Positions 6,988 through 14,704 are shown, counted from the stretch's first letter. The stretch is DNA of 16,083 bases from Cellvibrionales bacterium UBA5860 (GCA_002431545.1 DJFY01000028.1:20661-36743); one strand, 5' to 3'. Notes: generated by a model from the letters alone, not told the origin. Translations and numbers: made by a program.

Positions 6988-6995
6988 CATTGCCC
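6982..6995 (-). promoter_or_regulatory. Candidate NasT (ANTAR) antiterminator hairpin P2 in porin leader
   Basis: On the transcript, GGGC/GCCC closes a six-base loop AATGAA with A at position 1 and G at position 4, the conserved loop bases of ANTAR RNA targets. Its 3' arm lies inside the 5' arm of the terminator stem (6974-6987), so the two structures exclude each other. This is the layout known for the second hairpin of ANTAR leaders, where protein binding holds P2 and prevents the terminator. nasT is in the operon it controls. Confidence 0.65.
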
Positions 6996-7018
6996 TCATG
7001 GAGAGAAAGTAGTAATAG

Positions 7019-7033
7019 ACCCTTTTCAAGGGT
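7019..7033 (-). promoter_or_regulatory. Middle hairpin of the porin leader
   Basis: ACCCTT/AAGGGT, a 6-bp stem with a 3-base loop, between the first (7041-7061) and the P2 (6982-6995) hairpins. It may act as a spacer helix bringing the two recognition hairpins together. It has no U-tract and no A1/G4 hexaloop. Confidence 0.35.
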
Positions 7034-7040
7034 GGTCACG

Positions 7041-7061
7041 TGAGTGCATTCGCTACACTCA
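7041..7061 (-). promoter_or_regulatory. Candidate first ANTAR hairpin P1 in porin leader
   Basis: TGAGTG/CACTCA, a 6-bp stem extended by a possible T-G pair. The loop begins AGCGAA (A1, G4 match) but has one extra base (7-base loop or a bulged T). It lies right at the predicted 5' end of the transcript. Its distance to P2 (about 45 nt, bridged by the middle hairpin) is longer than in the best-known ANTAR leaders, so the assignment is tentative. Confidence 0.4.
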
Positions 7062-7071
7062 TTTAAGGTAA

Positions 7072-7087
7072 TACAATTGTCGTGCCA
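7072..7087 (-). promoter_or_regulatory. Sigma-54-like promoter element upstream of porin-nasTS
   Basis: Minus-strand TGGCAC, GACAA, TTGTA: a perfect -24 half and correct spacing, with T instead of C in the -12 GC. Predicted start is near 7062, directly before the P1 hairpin, giving a leader of about 190 nt. The nrtA upstream element (3339-3354) matches it at about 16 of 22 positions, including the flanking AT-x-ACC. A sigma-70 alternative (TTGGCA, 16 bp, TTAAAT) also fits loosely. Confidence 0.45.
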
Positions 7088-7419
7088 ATCTTTGCGAGAC
7101 GTGTTTTTGTGCTTGCCGGGTCTGGCGCGAGCCGGTTTGTGTCTTAATTCGGTGCGTGCTGCCTATAAGTTGGGCAGCCGGGTAGGTAACAAGTTAGGCG
7201 GCTTGACGTTGGGTCCGGGGAATAGCTGCAGTGGTGTGCCAATATTTTGCTCTGTGGTTTACAGGTCCCGGTATCCGGGCGTTGCCTTCCTTGAAAAAGA
7301 TACGGAATGAATCGCCACTGCCCGCGAGGGGCTGCAGCCGCTTATAATTAATAATTGACTTCGATGAACGCACGAGGCGCAAACTGCCTACGCAGACAAC
7401 TGCAGGAACGGGAGACAAC

Positions 7420-8703
7420 GTGGCGACCAAAACTTTACCCCCTGAATTAACGACAGAAGAAATACGCAAACACTTTGTAGACGGCGTGAACGTCTTTGTA
7501 TCCGGTGGCGCCGGGCAACCGGACGCGCTGATCGCGGCCATTGCCGAAGCCCGCCTGTCGAGCCGACTGCGCATACTGGATAATTCACTACCCGGCATGA
7601 CGGCACTGGACATCGACCGGTTTTCCACCGCGGCTACCTTGAATACCGGGTTTTTTCTTGGCGCGTATCGCGATCAGCATCGCCTGGGCAGAGTGGATTT
7701 CGTGCCCGCGTTTCATTCGGCGCGCTTTCGTGCATTTGACGACGAGTACGATGTCAATATAGCGTTGATCAAGGTATCGGAACCCGATAACCAGGGTTTT
7801 TGCAGTGCAGGTGTGCAGGCTGACTATTCTGCTCATATGCTGGCGAAAGCGGATCTGGTTATCGCCGAGATCAGCGCCAGCATGCCCTATGTGGAAGATG
7901 CGACGAAAATTGCCCTCGATGATATCGATTACGCTACCGCCAGCGAAACCCCGTTACTTGAATACAAGGTCCCCGCGAGTTCCGAAACTGATATCAAGAT
8001 CGCCGGGTTTATTTCGGGTCTCGTCGAAGACGGCGATTGCATACAACTGGGTATTGGTTCGTTGCCTGTGTCGATTCTGGAAAATCTTACCGACAAAAAA
8101 GATCTCGGCATTCACACCGGGTTGTTGACTGATGCCGTGGTCCCTCTGGTCGAAGCGGGGGTCGTCAACGGCAGTAGGAAAAATATAGACCAGGGTAAGA
8201 TTGTCACCGGTATCGCCGCTGGCAGCCGGGCGTTTTACGACTGGTGCGGACAATATCCGGACTTATGCATGAAGCCGGTTAACTACACCCACGATGGGGG
8301 CGTGCTGGCCAGCATTGACCGATTGGTGGGGATTAACACTACACTTGAAATTGACTTGTTCGGCCAGATCAATAGCGAAACCCTGAACGGCAGGCAAATC
8401 GGCGGTGTCGGTGGTTTGGTGGATTTCCTCCGCGGCGCTCGGACGTCGAAGGGTGGGCGCAGCATCATCGCCCTGCACTCGACAGCGCGCAAGGGGACTA
8501 TCTCCAAAATAGTGCCCCTGATACAGGGTGCACCGATTACGGTGATGCGCAACGATACCGATTACGTGGTCACTGAGTTTGGTGTGGCCCGGCTTTCCAA
8601 CCTGTCCGTGGAGAAGCGGGCCGAAGCCCTGATTGAAATCGCCCACCCGGATTTCAGAGACGAGCTGACTCGCCAGTGGCAGGAGATTCTGGTGAATTAT
8701 TGA
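7420..8703 (+). CDS. Acetyl-CoA hydrolase/transferase family protein (4-hydroxybutyrate CoA-transferase-like)
   Basis: A 427-residue soluble protein of the acetyl-CoA hydrolase/CoA-transferase family. It starts with GTG at 7420, with GGGAG five to six bases upstream. Family landmarks are VSGGAGQPDALIAAI near the start, SEPDNQGFCSAGVQADYS (residues 114-131), QLGIGSLPVSILENL (about 210-224), LEIDLFGQINSETLNG (309-324), and a conserved C-terminal part with IIALHSTA, VTEFGVARLSNL and IAHPDFRDEL. Members move CoA between short acyl groups or hydrolyse acyl-CoA. At position 234 (GIHTGLLTD) there is Gly where characterised CoA-transferases such as AbfT have, as I recall, the catalytic Glu, so the reaction is uncertain. 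It is a single-gene unit ending at the 8770-8799 terminator. Confidence 0.82.
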   Translation: MATKTLPPELTTEEIRKHFVDGVNVFVSGGAGQPDALIAAIAEARLSSRLRILDNSLPGMTALDIDRFSTAATLNTGFFLGAYRDQHRLGRVDFVPAFHSARFRAFDDEYDVNIALIKVSEPDNQGFCSAGVQADYSAHMLAKADLVIAEISASMPYVEDATKIALDDIDYATASETPLLEYKVPASSETDIKIAGFISGLVEDGDCIQLGIGSLPVSILENLTDKKDLGIHTGLLTDAVVPLVEAGVVNGSRKNIDQGKIVTGIAAGSRAFYDWCGQYPDLCMKPVNYTHDGGVLASIDRLVGINTTLEIDLFGQINSETLNGRQIGGVGGLVDFLRGARTSKGGRSIIALHSTARKGTISKIVPLIQGAPITVMRNDTDYVVTEFGVARLSNLSVEKRAEALIEIAHPDFRDELTRQWQEILVNY

Positions 8704-8769
8704 GCGAGAAGACGGCCTTCGTGACGGGTCGGTAAAAACAGAGGCGGGTGTGATTAAACTCGCACAATA

Positions 8770-8799
8770 AAAAAACCCCGGCCCAAGCCGGGGTTTTTT
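8770..8799. terminator. Bidirectional intrinsic terminator between convergent genes
   Basis: CCCCGGC/GCCGGGG stem (7 bp) with loop CCAA, flanked by A6 on the left and T6 on the right, so it gives a U-tract in both directions. It serves the plus-strand gene ending at 8703 and the minus-strand gene ending at 8817. Confidence 0.95.
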
Positions 8800-8816
8800 A
8801 ATGGGGTCGAGGTGGC

Positions 8817-10574
8817 TTAGGCTGCTCTCACTTCCGCCTGTTCGGCGCTACCCTTGCGCAACAGCTTGCCCGGGGTGGCACCGGTGCATTCGCCATTTTC
8901 AAAGGTGATTTCGCCGTTAACCATGATCGCCCGATAGCCGATGGCCTGCTGGACTCGACGCCACTCGCCACCTGGCAGATCGTAGGCGATATCGCCGACC
9001 CAACCGCCGCCGCTGTCGAGTTTGTCCAGGTCGTAAACCACGATGTCGGCCCACGCGCCTTCCTTCAGTGTGCCACGATCCTTGAAGCCGGCCGCTTTTG
9101 CCGGCAGGGCAGCCAGGCGGTAGTGGGCTTCTTCCAGTGTGACTTTGCCCTCGTCGCGGACCAGCCACCGCAGGAAGTCGGTGGTATAGGCGCCGCCGAC
9201 AAAAAACTTCGTGTGCGCGCCGCCGTCGGAAATGCCGGGAATGGTGTAGTCTGAATCGTTCATCATTTCCGCCATGAAGTTGGCGTTAGAGCCACGATCG
9301 GGGCCGGTGAATTCGGCGTTCAGATCGGCTTCCAGCGACAGGTCCAGCATGACTTCAATCGGATGCTTGTTGTCTTCCTCGGCGATTTGACCCAGCGATT
9401 TGCCCTGGTAATGTTCGAGTTCAGGCTGTTTATTGACGCCAGTTACCACCAGTTTGGGTATGGCGCCGCCAACGCCGGCCTGAATGACTTGCAACCGCTT
9501 GTCGGCCTCTTCAGTTTCGGCGATCACGCGCTGGCGCAATTCGGGGTCGCGCATTTTTTCGAATTTCTCTTCCTTGGTGCCGGTCGTCAGCTCACGCCAG
9601 GCCGGGCTCGCATCGTAGAGATTCCAGTGTTCCAGTGTGAAAGCGAACCCGGTGCGCCCGGTGCCGCACTGGCCGTAAATCGGCAAGCCTTTTTCGCGCA
9701 TTCTGTCGAGCCACGCCATACTGCGGCGGTGCGGCAGAGGATTGTTACGCGTCGGCACGATGGCGTTGTGCAGGATGGGCCGGCGCGCGGTATCGGCCAG
9801 CTTTTCCAGAAAAGCGAGGTCGGCCTTCATATCGCCCGTGGACTGGGTGATCTGGATAAAGCCCTCGTTGCGCTCGCACAGGACTTCGGCCAGACAAAGG
9901 ATGTCCTCGTCGCACATGGTGTCTGTGACCATCGGCGTGCCGTCGAAATCGGCCTGGGTCGAATTGACCCCAAGGCGCTGGATGGAGAATCCGCACAGGC
10001 CGGCATCCATTCCCTCGTGCAGCAGGCGTTTCATTTCCTGTTGTTCTGCCTTGGTCGCGGCGCGGGTTTTCGCCGCTTCCAGGCCCATGACGTAAATCAT
10101 TAACGAGGCTGTCGGCATGTACTGGATACAGTTGACGCCCTTTGGCGTCCGCTCCAGCGATTCTATGTACTCGGGAATGGTTTCCCAGTCCCAAGTCATG
10201 CCCTCCTTGATCGTGTCATAGGGGATGGCTTCGGTACGCACCATGGTCAAAACCGAGCGCTCGCGGGACTCGGGCTTTACCGGGGCAAAGCCAAAGCCGC
10301 AATTGCCCAGCACCACGGACGTGACGCCGTGCCAGCCGGAGATTGTGCAGTAGGGATCCCAGCGAATCTGAGCATCGTAGTGGGTGTGCAGATCGACGAA
10401 ACCGGGGCATACAACCAGGCCGTCGGCATCGATGACCTTGCTGGCGCTACCTTGTGCATCCTCGCCAATACGTGCGATTTTGCCGTCTTTTATCCAGACA
10501 TCGGCGACGCGTCTGGGGGCTCGTGTGCCGTCGACGACGGTGCCGCCCTTGATGTGAATATCATATTCGTTCAT
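8817..10574 (-). CDS. N-acyl-D-amino-acid deacylase-like amidohydrolase
   Basis: A 585-residue metal-dependent amidohydrolase. The N-terminal beta-domain (residues 1-55) leads into the metal motif HTHYD (His63, His65, Asp67). Cys92 in GNCGFGFAP matches the metal-bridging Cys of D-aminoacylases, and SDGGAH with Asp450 matches the catalytic Asp. A C-terminal beta-domain (about 500-560, GTLKEGAWADIVVYDL) completes the fold. In the middle, the usual His of the first strand pair is replaced by Gln/Thr (ITQST), while PILHNAIV keeps a His; this subgroup is therefore not a proven D-amino-acid deacylase. The substrate could be an N-acyl amino acid or another amide. It is cytoplasmic, as no signal peptide is seen. 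The gene is alone, with a modest ribosome site (GGGGAA). Confidence 0.82.
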   Translation of the reverse strand: MNEYDIHIKGGTVVDGTRAPRRVADVWIKDGKIARIGEDAQGSASKVIDADGLVVCPGFVDLHTHYDAQIRWDPYCTISGWHGVTSVVLGNCGFGFAPVKPESRERSVLTMVRTEAIPYDTIKEGMTWDWETIPEYIESLERTPKGVNCIQYMPTASLMIYVMGLEAAKTRAATKAEQQEMKRLLHEGMDAGLCGFSIQRLGVNSTQADFDGTPMVTDTMCDEDILCLAEVLCERNEGFIQITQSTGDMKADLAFLEKLADTARRPILHNAIVPTRNNPLPHRRSMAWLDRMREKGLPIYGQCGTGRTGFAFTLEHWNLYDASPAWRELTTGTKEEKFEKMRDPELRQRVIAETEEADKRLQVIQAGVGGAIPKLVVTGVNKQPELEHYQGKSLGQIAEEDNKHPIEVMLDLSLEADLNAEFTGPDRGSNANFMAEMMNDSDYTIPGISDGGAHTKFFVGGAYTTDFLRWLVRDEGKVTLEEAHYRLAALPAKAAGFKDRGTLKEGAWADIVVYDLDKLDSGGGWVGDIAYDLPGGEWRRVQQAIGYRAIMVNGEITFENGECTGATPGKLLRKGSAEQAEVRAA

Positions 10575-10747
10575 GGAAAGTTCCCCGATATGGTTTAGAA
10601 AAGTGCGAATGTAAAAAGGTAATAACTTTGATAACCACTAAATATATCATCGCAGAATAGAAACACATATCACGGTCATGTCTAACAAAGCTGTGCCGTG
10701 TGGGTGAATCGGGTATAAGCTGAGTCGGCGACGATACGCTTCTGGGA

Positions 10748-10781
10748 ATAAAAACGGCCCGATAACCTTGAGCGAGCGGGC
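10748..10781 (-). terminator. Weak terminator-like hairpin on the minus strand
   Basis: GCCCG/CGGGC (5 bp) with a 15-base loop followed by CG and TTTTTATT in the minus direction. It lies between the divergent starts at 10574 and 10810. It could stop antisense transcription or attenuate the amidohydrolase gene, but the stem is short. Confidence 0.25.
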
Positions 10782-10809
10782 TGGGCATACGGGGGGAGGA
10801 GAATTAAAT

Positions 10810-11409
10810 ATGCAGGGGGCGGACTTAAATTTAGAAGTACCCAGTCATCATTTAGCTTCGCGTTCACAAATGTTGCGCAAGCTGGCCAGGGGCTTTCTGC
10901 GCTGGCGCGGTTGGACTCTGGAGGGCGAGATCCCCCAAGCGCGGCGCTTTATTGTCGTCGCCGGTCCGCACACTTCAAACTGGGACTTTGTCTACGGCCT
11001 GTCGGCCGCCATAGCGATCAATCTGGACATCCACTGGCTAGGTAAACACACCCTATTCAAGGCCCCGTTGGGCCGCTTCATGTACTGGTTGGGCGGTATT
11101 CCGGTGGACAGAAATAACCCTGTGGGCGTGGCGCGCAGCGTCGCCGATAGGATGCTGGCAGCCGACAGCATGGCTCTTATCGTGACGCCTGAGGGCACGC
11201 GTGGCCGCGTTGCGCGCTGGAAAACCGGTTTTCTGCGCATCGCCGCCATGGCCCAGGCCGAACTGGTGGTAACGACAATTGATTTTGCCAGTAGGACTAT
11301 TCGCCTGGGCACCGTATTCAATCCAGGCGAGGATCACGCTGCCGATATTGCCCGGATTCAGGCGGAATTTGCCCGGGTGAGCCCGAGAAACCCTGCTAAT
11401 TACCGTTAG
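10810..11409 (+). CDS. PlsC-like lysophospholipid acyltransferase family protein
   Basis: A 199-residue acyltransferase of the 1-acylglycerol-3-phosphate acyltransferase superfamily. It shows the catalytic HX4D motif (His54-Asp59, GPHTSNWDF), a second block GGIPVDR (residues 95-101) and the phosphate-binding EGTR (128-131, VTPEGTRGR). It probably transfers a fatty acyl group to a lysophospholipid or related hydroxyl acceptor at the inner membrane. The acceptor is unknown; small members of this type are annotated as glycerol acyltransferases or placed in ornithine-lipid synthesis. ATG at 10810 is preferred because AGGAG lies eight bases upstream (10797-10801). A TTG at 10768 would extend it by 14 residues with no ribosome site. 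It is divergent from the amidohydrolase and convergent with gcdH, so probably a single gene. Confidence 0.85.
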   Translation: MQGADLNLEVPSHHLASRSQMLRKLARGFLRWRGWTLEGEIPQARRFIVVAGPHTSNWDFVYGLSAAIAINLDIHWLGKHTLFKAPLGRFMYWLGGIPVDRNNPVGVARSVADRMLAADSMALIVTPEGTRGRVARWKTGFLRIAAMAQAELVVTTIDFASRTIRLGTVFNPGEDHAADIARIQAEFARVSPRNPANYR

Positions 11410-11467
11410 ACACAAAACGCTAGACGCGCCTCGGCCTCAAAACCCAATACCGGCCTGGAAAATCGGC

Positions 11468-12649
11468 CTAGAAAAATGCCTGGATGCCCGTCTGGGCACG
11501 GCCCAGAATCAGCGCGTGGATGTCGGCAGTGCCCTCGTAGGTATTGACGACTTCCAGGTTTACCATGTGCCGCATGACCGGGTATTCGTCGGAAATACCG
11601 TTGCCGCCCAGCATATCCCGCGCGGCGCGGGCGATGTCCAGCGCTTTGGAGCAGTTGTTACGTTTCATCAATGAAATCAGTTCCGGCGCCAGTTTGCCCT
11701 GGTCTTTCAAACGCGTGGCGTTAAGCGAGCCGAGTAAACCGAGGCTAATCTCGGTTTGCATATTGGCCAGTTTCATCTGGATCAACTGGTTTGCCGCCAG
11801 CGGACGCCCAAACTGCTGGCGATCGAGGACATATTGACGGGCCGCCTGCCAGCAGGTTTCAGCGGCGCCCAGCGCGCCCCAGGAAATACCCAGGCGGGCG
11901 CTGTTCAGGCAACCGAAAGGTCCCTTGAGGCCGGTTGTGTTGGGCAACAGGTGCTCCTCGCCGACCTCGACGTTATCCATGACGATTTCGCCGGTAATGG
12001 ACGCGCGCAGGGCCAGTTTGCCTTCGATTTTGGGGGCGGACAGTCCCGCCATGCCTTTTTCCAGGACAAAGCCCCGAATGGCGCCGTCATCAGTTTTGGC
12101 CCAGACCACGAAGACGTCGGCGATGGGAGAATTGCTGATCCACATTTTGCTGCCGTTCAACACATAGCCGCCATCGGTGCTGCGCGCCCGGGTCTTCATG
12201 CCCCCGGGATCCGAGCCGTGATCCGGTTCGGTCAGACCGAAGCAGCCTACCCACTCGCCCGACGCCAGTTTGGGCAGATACCTTTCGCGCTGGGCTTCGG
12301 TGCCGTAGGTGTATATGGGATACATGACGAGGCTGGACTGGACACTCATCATCGATCGGTAACCTGAGTCCACACGTTCCACTTCGCGTGCGATCAGGCC
12401 GTAGCTCACGTAGTTGACACCGGGGCAGCCGTACCCCTGGATGGTCGCGCCCAGTAATCCCAGTTCGCCCATCTCGTTAAATATGTGGCGGTCCGTGTCT
12501 TCGTCGCGAAACGCCTGTTGCACCCGCGGCAACAGTTTGTCCTGGGCATACTGATGCGCGCTGTCGCGCACCATGCGCTCGTCTTCGCTCAATTGATGAT
12601 CGATCAGAAATGGATCCTGCCAGTCAAATTGTGCCCAGTCGCTCGCCAT
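11468..12649 (-). CDS. gcdH: Glutaryl-CoA dehydrogenase
   Basis: A 393-residue flavin acyl-CoA dehydrogenase that oxidises and decarboxylates glutaryl-CoA to crotonyl-CoA in lysine, tryptophan and benzoate breakdown. Family-specific landmarks are FDWQDPFLIDHQLSEDERMV at the N-terminus, SVQSSLVMYPI, GLTEPDHGSDPGGMKTRA in the FAD-binding middle part, and the end NTYEGTADIHALILGRAQTG, where Glu372 is the expected catalytic base. Length matches the family. The start ATG has GAGGG about eight bases upstream. A TATAGT box (complement of 12684-12689) lies about 35 bp upstream of the start with a poor -35. No glutarate CoA-transferase or regulator gene is adjacent, so it stands alone. Confidence is high because the sequence matches GcdH over its length, not just acyl-CoA dehydrogenases in general. 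Confidence 0.95.
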   Translation of the reverse strand: MASDWAQFDWQDPFLIDHQLSEDERMVRDSAHQYAQDKLLPRVQQAFRDEDTDRHIFNEMGELGLLGATIQGYGCPGVNYVSYGLIAREVERVDSGYRSMMSVQSSLVMYPIYTYGTEAQRERYLPKLASGEWVGCFGLTEPDHGSDPGGMKTRARSTDGGYVLNGSKMWISNSPIADVFVVWAKTDDGAIRGFVLEKGMAGLSAPKIEGKLALRASITGEIVMDNVEVGEEHLLPNTTGLKGPFGCLNSARLGISWGALGAAETCWQAARQYVLDRQQFGRPLAANQLIQMKLANMQTEISLGLLGSLNATRLKDQGKLAPELISLMKRNNCSKALDIARAARDMLGGNGISDEYPVMRHMVNLEVVNTYEGTADIHALILGRAQTGIQAFF

Positions 12650-12835
12650 GGGAATGCCCTCAAGCCGTTAAATTCGAGCGCGGACTATACCCGTAGTATG
12701 GCGACAAACAAAGGCGTACCAGCGCTTGTCACACCGGCCAAGGGCTGACACTATAGTTTGGCAAGCCGTACCCAGTATGCCGGCGAGTAAACTTAGCGTC
12801 TCCTATTACATGTGTCCTGTTACGTGTTCCCCGTT

Positions 12836-13912
12836 ATGAGTCGTCCCGCCGAAGCCCTGATCAATCTTAGCTATATACGCAGCAATTTTGCGCGCGCCGC
12901 CGAGTTGGCCGGGCCAGCGCGGGTAATGGCCGTTATCAAAGCCGACGCCTACGGTCACGGCGCGGTCAGGGTGGCGCAAACACTCGGCACCGCGGACTGC
13001 TTCGGCGTGGCCAGCCTGGACGAAGCCTGCATGCTACGCGCGGCCGGTATCAGCCAGCCCATCGTTGTTCTGGGTGGTGTCTTTGCCGATGATGAGTGGC
13101 CGGCGGCAGCCGCCCAGGATTTGCAGGTCGTGATTCACTCAGGTTGGCAACTCGAAGGCATCCTGAGGGCTAACCTGACTCGACCGCTAGTGGTGTGGCT
13201 GAAGCACGATTCCGGCATGCACCGCCTGGGCCTTGACGACAAGGCGTTTAGCGAGGCCCTGGGCGCGCTCGAAAGTTGCGACAAGGTTTCTGCTGTGGTG
13301 GCAATGAGTCACCTGGCCTGTGCCGACAGTCCCGGCGATCCAGTGACCGCGGCGCAGGTCGACTGTTTTGAGGGCGTATTGGCGTCGTGGTCCGGCGCCA
13401 GAAGCATGGCCAATTCTGCTGCGTTGATGACGCGTCCACAATGTCGATACGAGTGGGTCAGGCCGGGGCTGATGCTCTACGGCGCCCAACCTCTGATAAG
13501 TGGTGAATCGAGTGGGCAGGATCTGATGCCGGCCATGACGCTGCGTTCTAAAGTGGTGGCCCTGCGCGAGGTCGCAGCGGGCGAGGGGGTGGGTTACGGC
13601 CTGCGCTGGCAAGCGAAGCGACCTTCGCTTATCGCTACAGTGGCTATGGGTTACGGTGACGGCTACCCGCGGCACGCGCCTGACGGCACGCCGGTGTTGA
13701 TTAACGGGGTGCGCGCACCCCTGGTTGGGCGGGTGTCGATGGATTTTGTCACAGTCGATGTTTCGGCTCTGCAGCCCGTGTCCATTGGCGATACCGCGGT
13801 GTTCTGGGGCGAAGGTCTGCCGGTAGAGGAGGTAGCCGCCGCCGCTGACACACTTGCCTATCAGTTGCTGACCGCGGTTTCCCAACGGGTAAGGCGCATA
13901 TACCAGGGTTAG
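12836..13912 (+). CDS. alr: Alanine racemase
   Basis: A 358-residue PLP enzyme interconverting L- and D-alanine for peptidoglycan precursors. The PLP lysine is Lys35 in AVIKADAYGHG, and the opposite catalytic base is Tyr254 in GVGYGLRWQ. MGYGDGYPR and the VGRVSMDFVTVDV segment are also typical. The start is taken at ATG 12836 (MSRPAEALINLSYI), matching the usual family N-terminus; a GTG at 12812 would add eight residues. Neither start has a good ribosome site. A TATAGT at 12752-12757 is a possible -10 box with no good -35. It is monocistronic here; the common dnaB neighbour is absent from the window. An AT-rich inverted repeat follows the stop (13923-13944). Confidence 0.96.
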   Translation: MSRPAEALINLSYIRSNFARAAELAGPARVMAVIKADAYGHGAVRVAQTLGTADCFGVASLDEACMLRAAGISQPIVVLGGVFADDEWPAAAAQDLQVVIHSGWQLEGILRANLTRPLVVWLKHDSGMHRLGLDDKAFSEALGALESCDKVSAVVAMSHLACADSPGDPVTAAQVDCFEGVLASWSGARSMANSAALMTRPQCRYEWVRPGLMLYGAQPLISGESSGQDLMPAMTLRSKVVALREVAAGEGVGYGLRWQAKRPSLIATVAMGYGDGYPRHAPDGTPVLINGVRAPLVGRVSMDFVTVDVSALQPVSIGDTAVFWGEGLPVEEVAAAADTLAYQLLTAVSQRVRRIYQG

Positions 13913-13922
13913 AAGTTTAAAA

Positions 13923-13944
13923 AACTTATAAATAATAATAAGTT
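13923..13944. repeat. AT-rich inverted repeat between convergent alr and SPOR genes
   Basis: AACTTAT/ATAAGTT, a 7-bp inverted repeat with an 8-base centre in a very AT-rich stretch just after the alr stop. It may help end transcription from either side, but there is no GC stem, so this is weak. Confidence 0.3.
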
Positions 13945-14041
13945 AAAAGTATATTCTGGTTGAATTTATAGGTTTGATTAGAGGTGGTCGCCCGCCTTCC
14001 TGGAAATTGGACTGGCGTGCCTGGGACTGAGTGTTTTAGCG

Positions 14042-14611
14042 TTAATCAGTTTTCTTGCGTTTCAGGACCAGGTTATCGATACCGTTTTGCAACAGAGTTG
14101 CTCGCGCGTTGGCCAGGTTTGACTGGGAAGAATAGGGGCCGACGAGTACCCGATACCACTTTTCGCCCGGCCCCGTGCTGGTGGGTTCCACGCGGGCATT
14201 GAGATTCAGCAGCAATAGCCGCGCACGCAGGTTGTCCGCATCGCGCATGTGCTGGAAGGACCCGGCCTGGAGCAGATAGCTGTCGCCATTGGAATTTGAA
14301 GTGGTGCCACGCAGCGGGCTGGGTTCAACGTTGGCGACAACGACCTCGGATTCCCGGGCGAGTCTGTGAAATTCGAACTGGCGTTTTGGTGGCGGTGATT
14401 CCGCGACGCTGATGTCTTCGAGGGCGCGAACAATATCGGCGCCGGGGTCGTTCCAGTTTTGCACGACGATGCTGAGTGTGATGCCAATAGCGATGCCGAG
14501 GAGTAGCCAGATCCAGGCGTTGGGGGCGCCGGAAGGTTTACTTTTTCGAGTTTTACGCGGCGTTGCAGGCTTGCCTTTTCGAACCGGTTTTTTCGCGTAG
14601 TCTCGGGGCAT
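14042..14611 (-). CDS. Membrane-anchored SPOR-domain protein (FtsN-like)
   Basis: A 189-residue bitopic protein with a very basic cytoplasmic start (residues 1-28, rich in Lys/Arg/Pro), one membrane segment (about 31-51, NAWIWLLLGIAIGITLSIVV), a periplasmic linker, and a C-terminal SPOR domain (about 109-186: DSYLLQAGSFQHMRDADNLR, then WYRVLVGPYSS). SPOR domains bind denuded septal peptidoglycan. In several gammaproteobacteria an FtsN-like SPOR gene lies downstream of priA and argS; here it directly follows priA with a 122-bp gap and no argS. A role in division or cell-wall remodelling is inferred. It lacks the long linker of E. coli FtsN, so it is a short FtsN-like form rather than a certain FtsN. 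Confidence 0.88.
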   Translation of the reverse strand: MPRDYAKKPVRKGKPATPRKTRKSKPSGAPNAWIWLLLGIAIGITLSIVVQNWNDPGADIVRALEDISVAESPPPKRQFEFHRLARESEVVVANVEPSPLRGTTSNSNGDSYLLQAGSFQHMRDADNLRARLLLLNLNARVEPTSTGPGEKWYRVLVGPYSSQSNLANARATLLQNGIDNLVLKRKKTD

Positions 14612-14704
14612 GCTAGAGCCTGGTAAGCCAACTGGTCGTTTGATTGGCCATTGTATGCGTTTTAGCCCGCTGGCAACCAGTTTTCATAAAGAATTTTTTA
14701 AATA

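Larger units (their letters stand above)
6871..7419. other. Divergent intergenic region: porin leader and upstream of CoA-transferase gene
   Basis: A 549-bp gap between divergent genes. The left part (6871-7090, minus strand) holds the promoter-like element, three hairpins and a strong terminator of the porin-nasTS leader. The right part (7091-7419) should hold the promoter for the plus-strand gene at 7420. A TATAAT at 7343-7348 is the only recognisable box, with no good -35 at 17 bp. Small inverted repeats lie at 7267-7279 (CCCGG/CCGGG) and 7330-7339 (GGCTGCAGCC). No small gene could be supported. Confidence 0.6.

Noticed and set aside
6871..7029. N-terminal extension of the porin by 53 residues
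   Set aside because: It would translate through the leader hairpins and terminator, lacks a ribosome site, and puts the signal peptide in the interior; ATG 6870 has a strong AGGAG.
7044..7310. Small plus-strand open frame of 88 codons before the CoA-transferase gene
   Set aside because: Overlaps the minus-strand promoter and leader, has no clear ribosome site, and resembles no known protein.
9363..10103. Plus-strand open frame of 246 codons
   Set aside because: Antisense to the amidohydrolase gene; the GC-rich codon pattern of the real gene keeps the opposite frame open.
13187..13885. Minus-strand open frame of 232 codons
   Set aside because: Antisense to alr, with a composition typical of a shadow frame.
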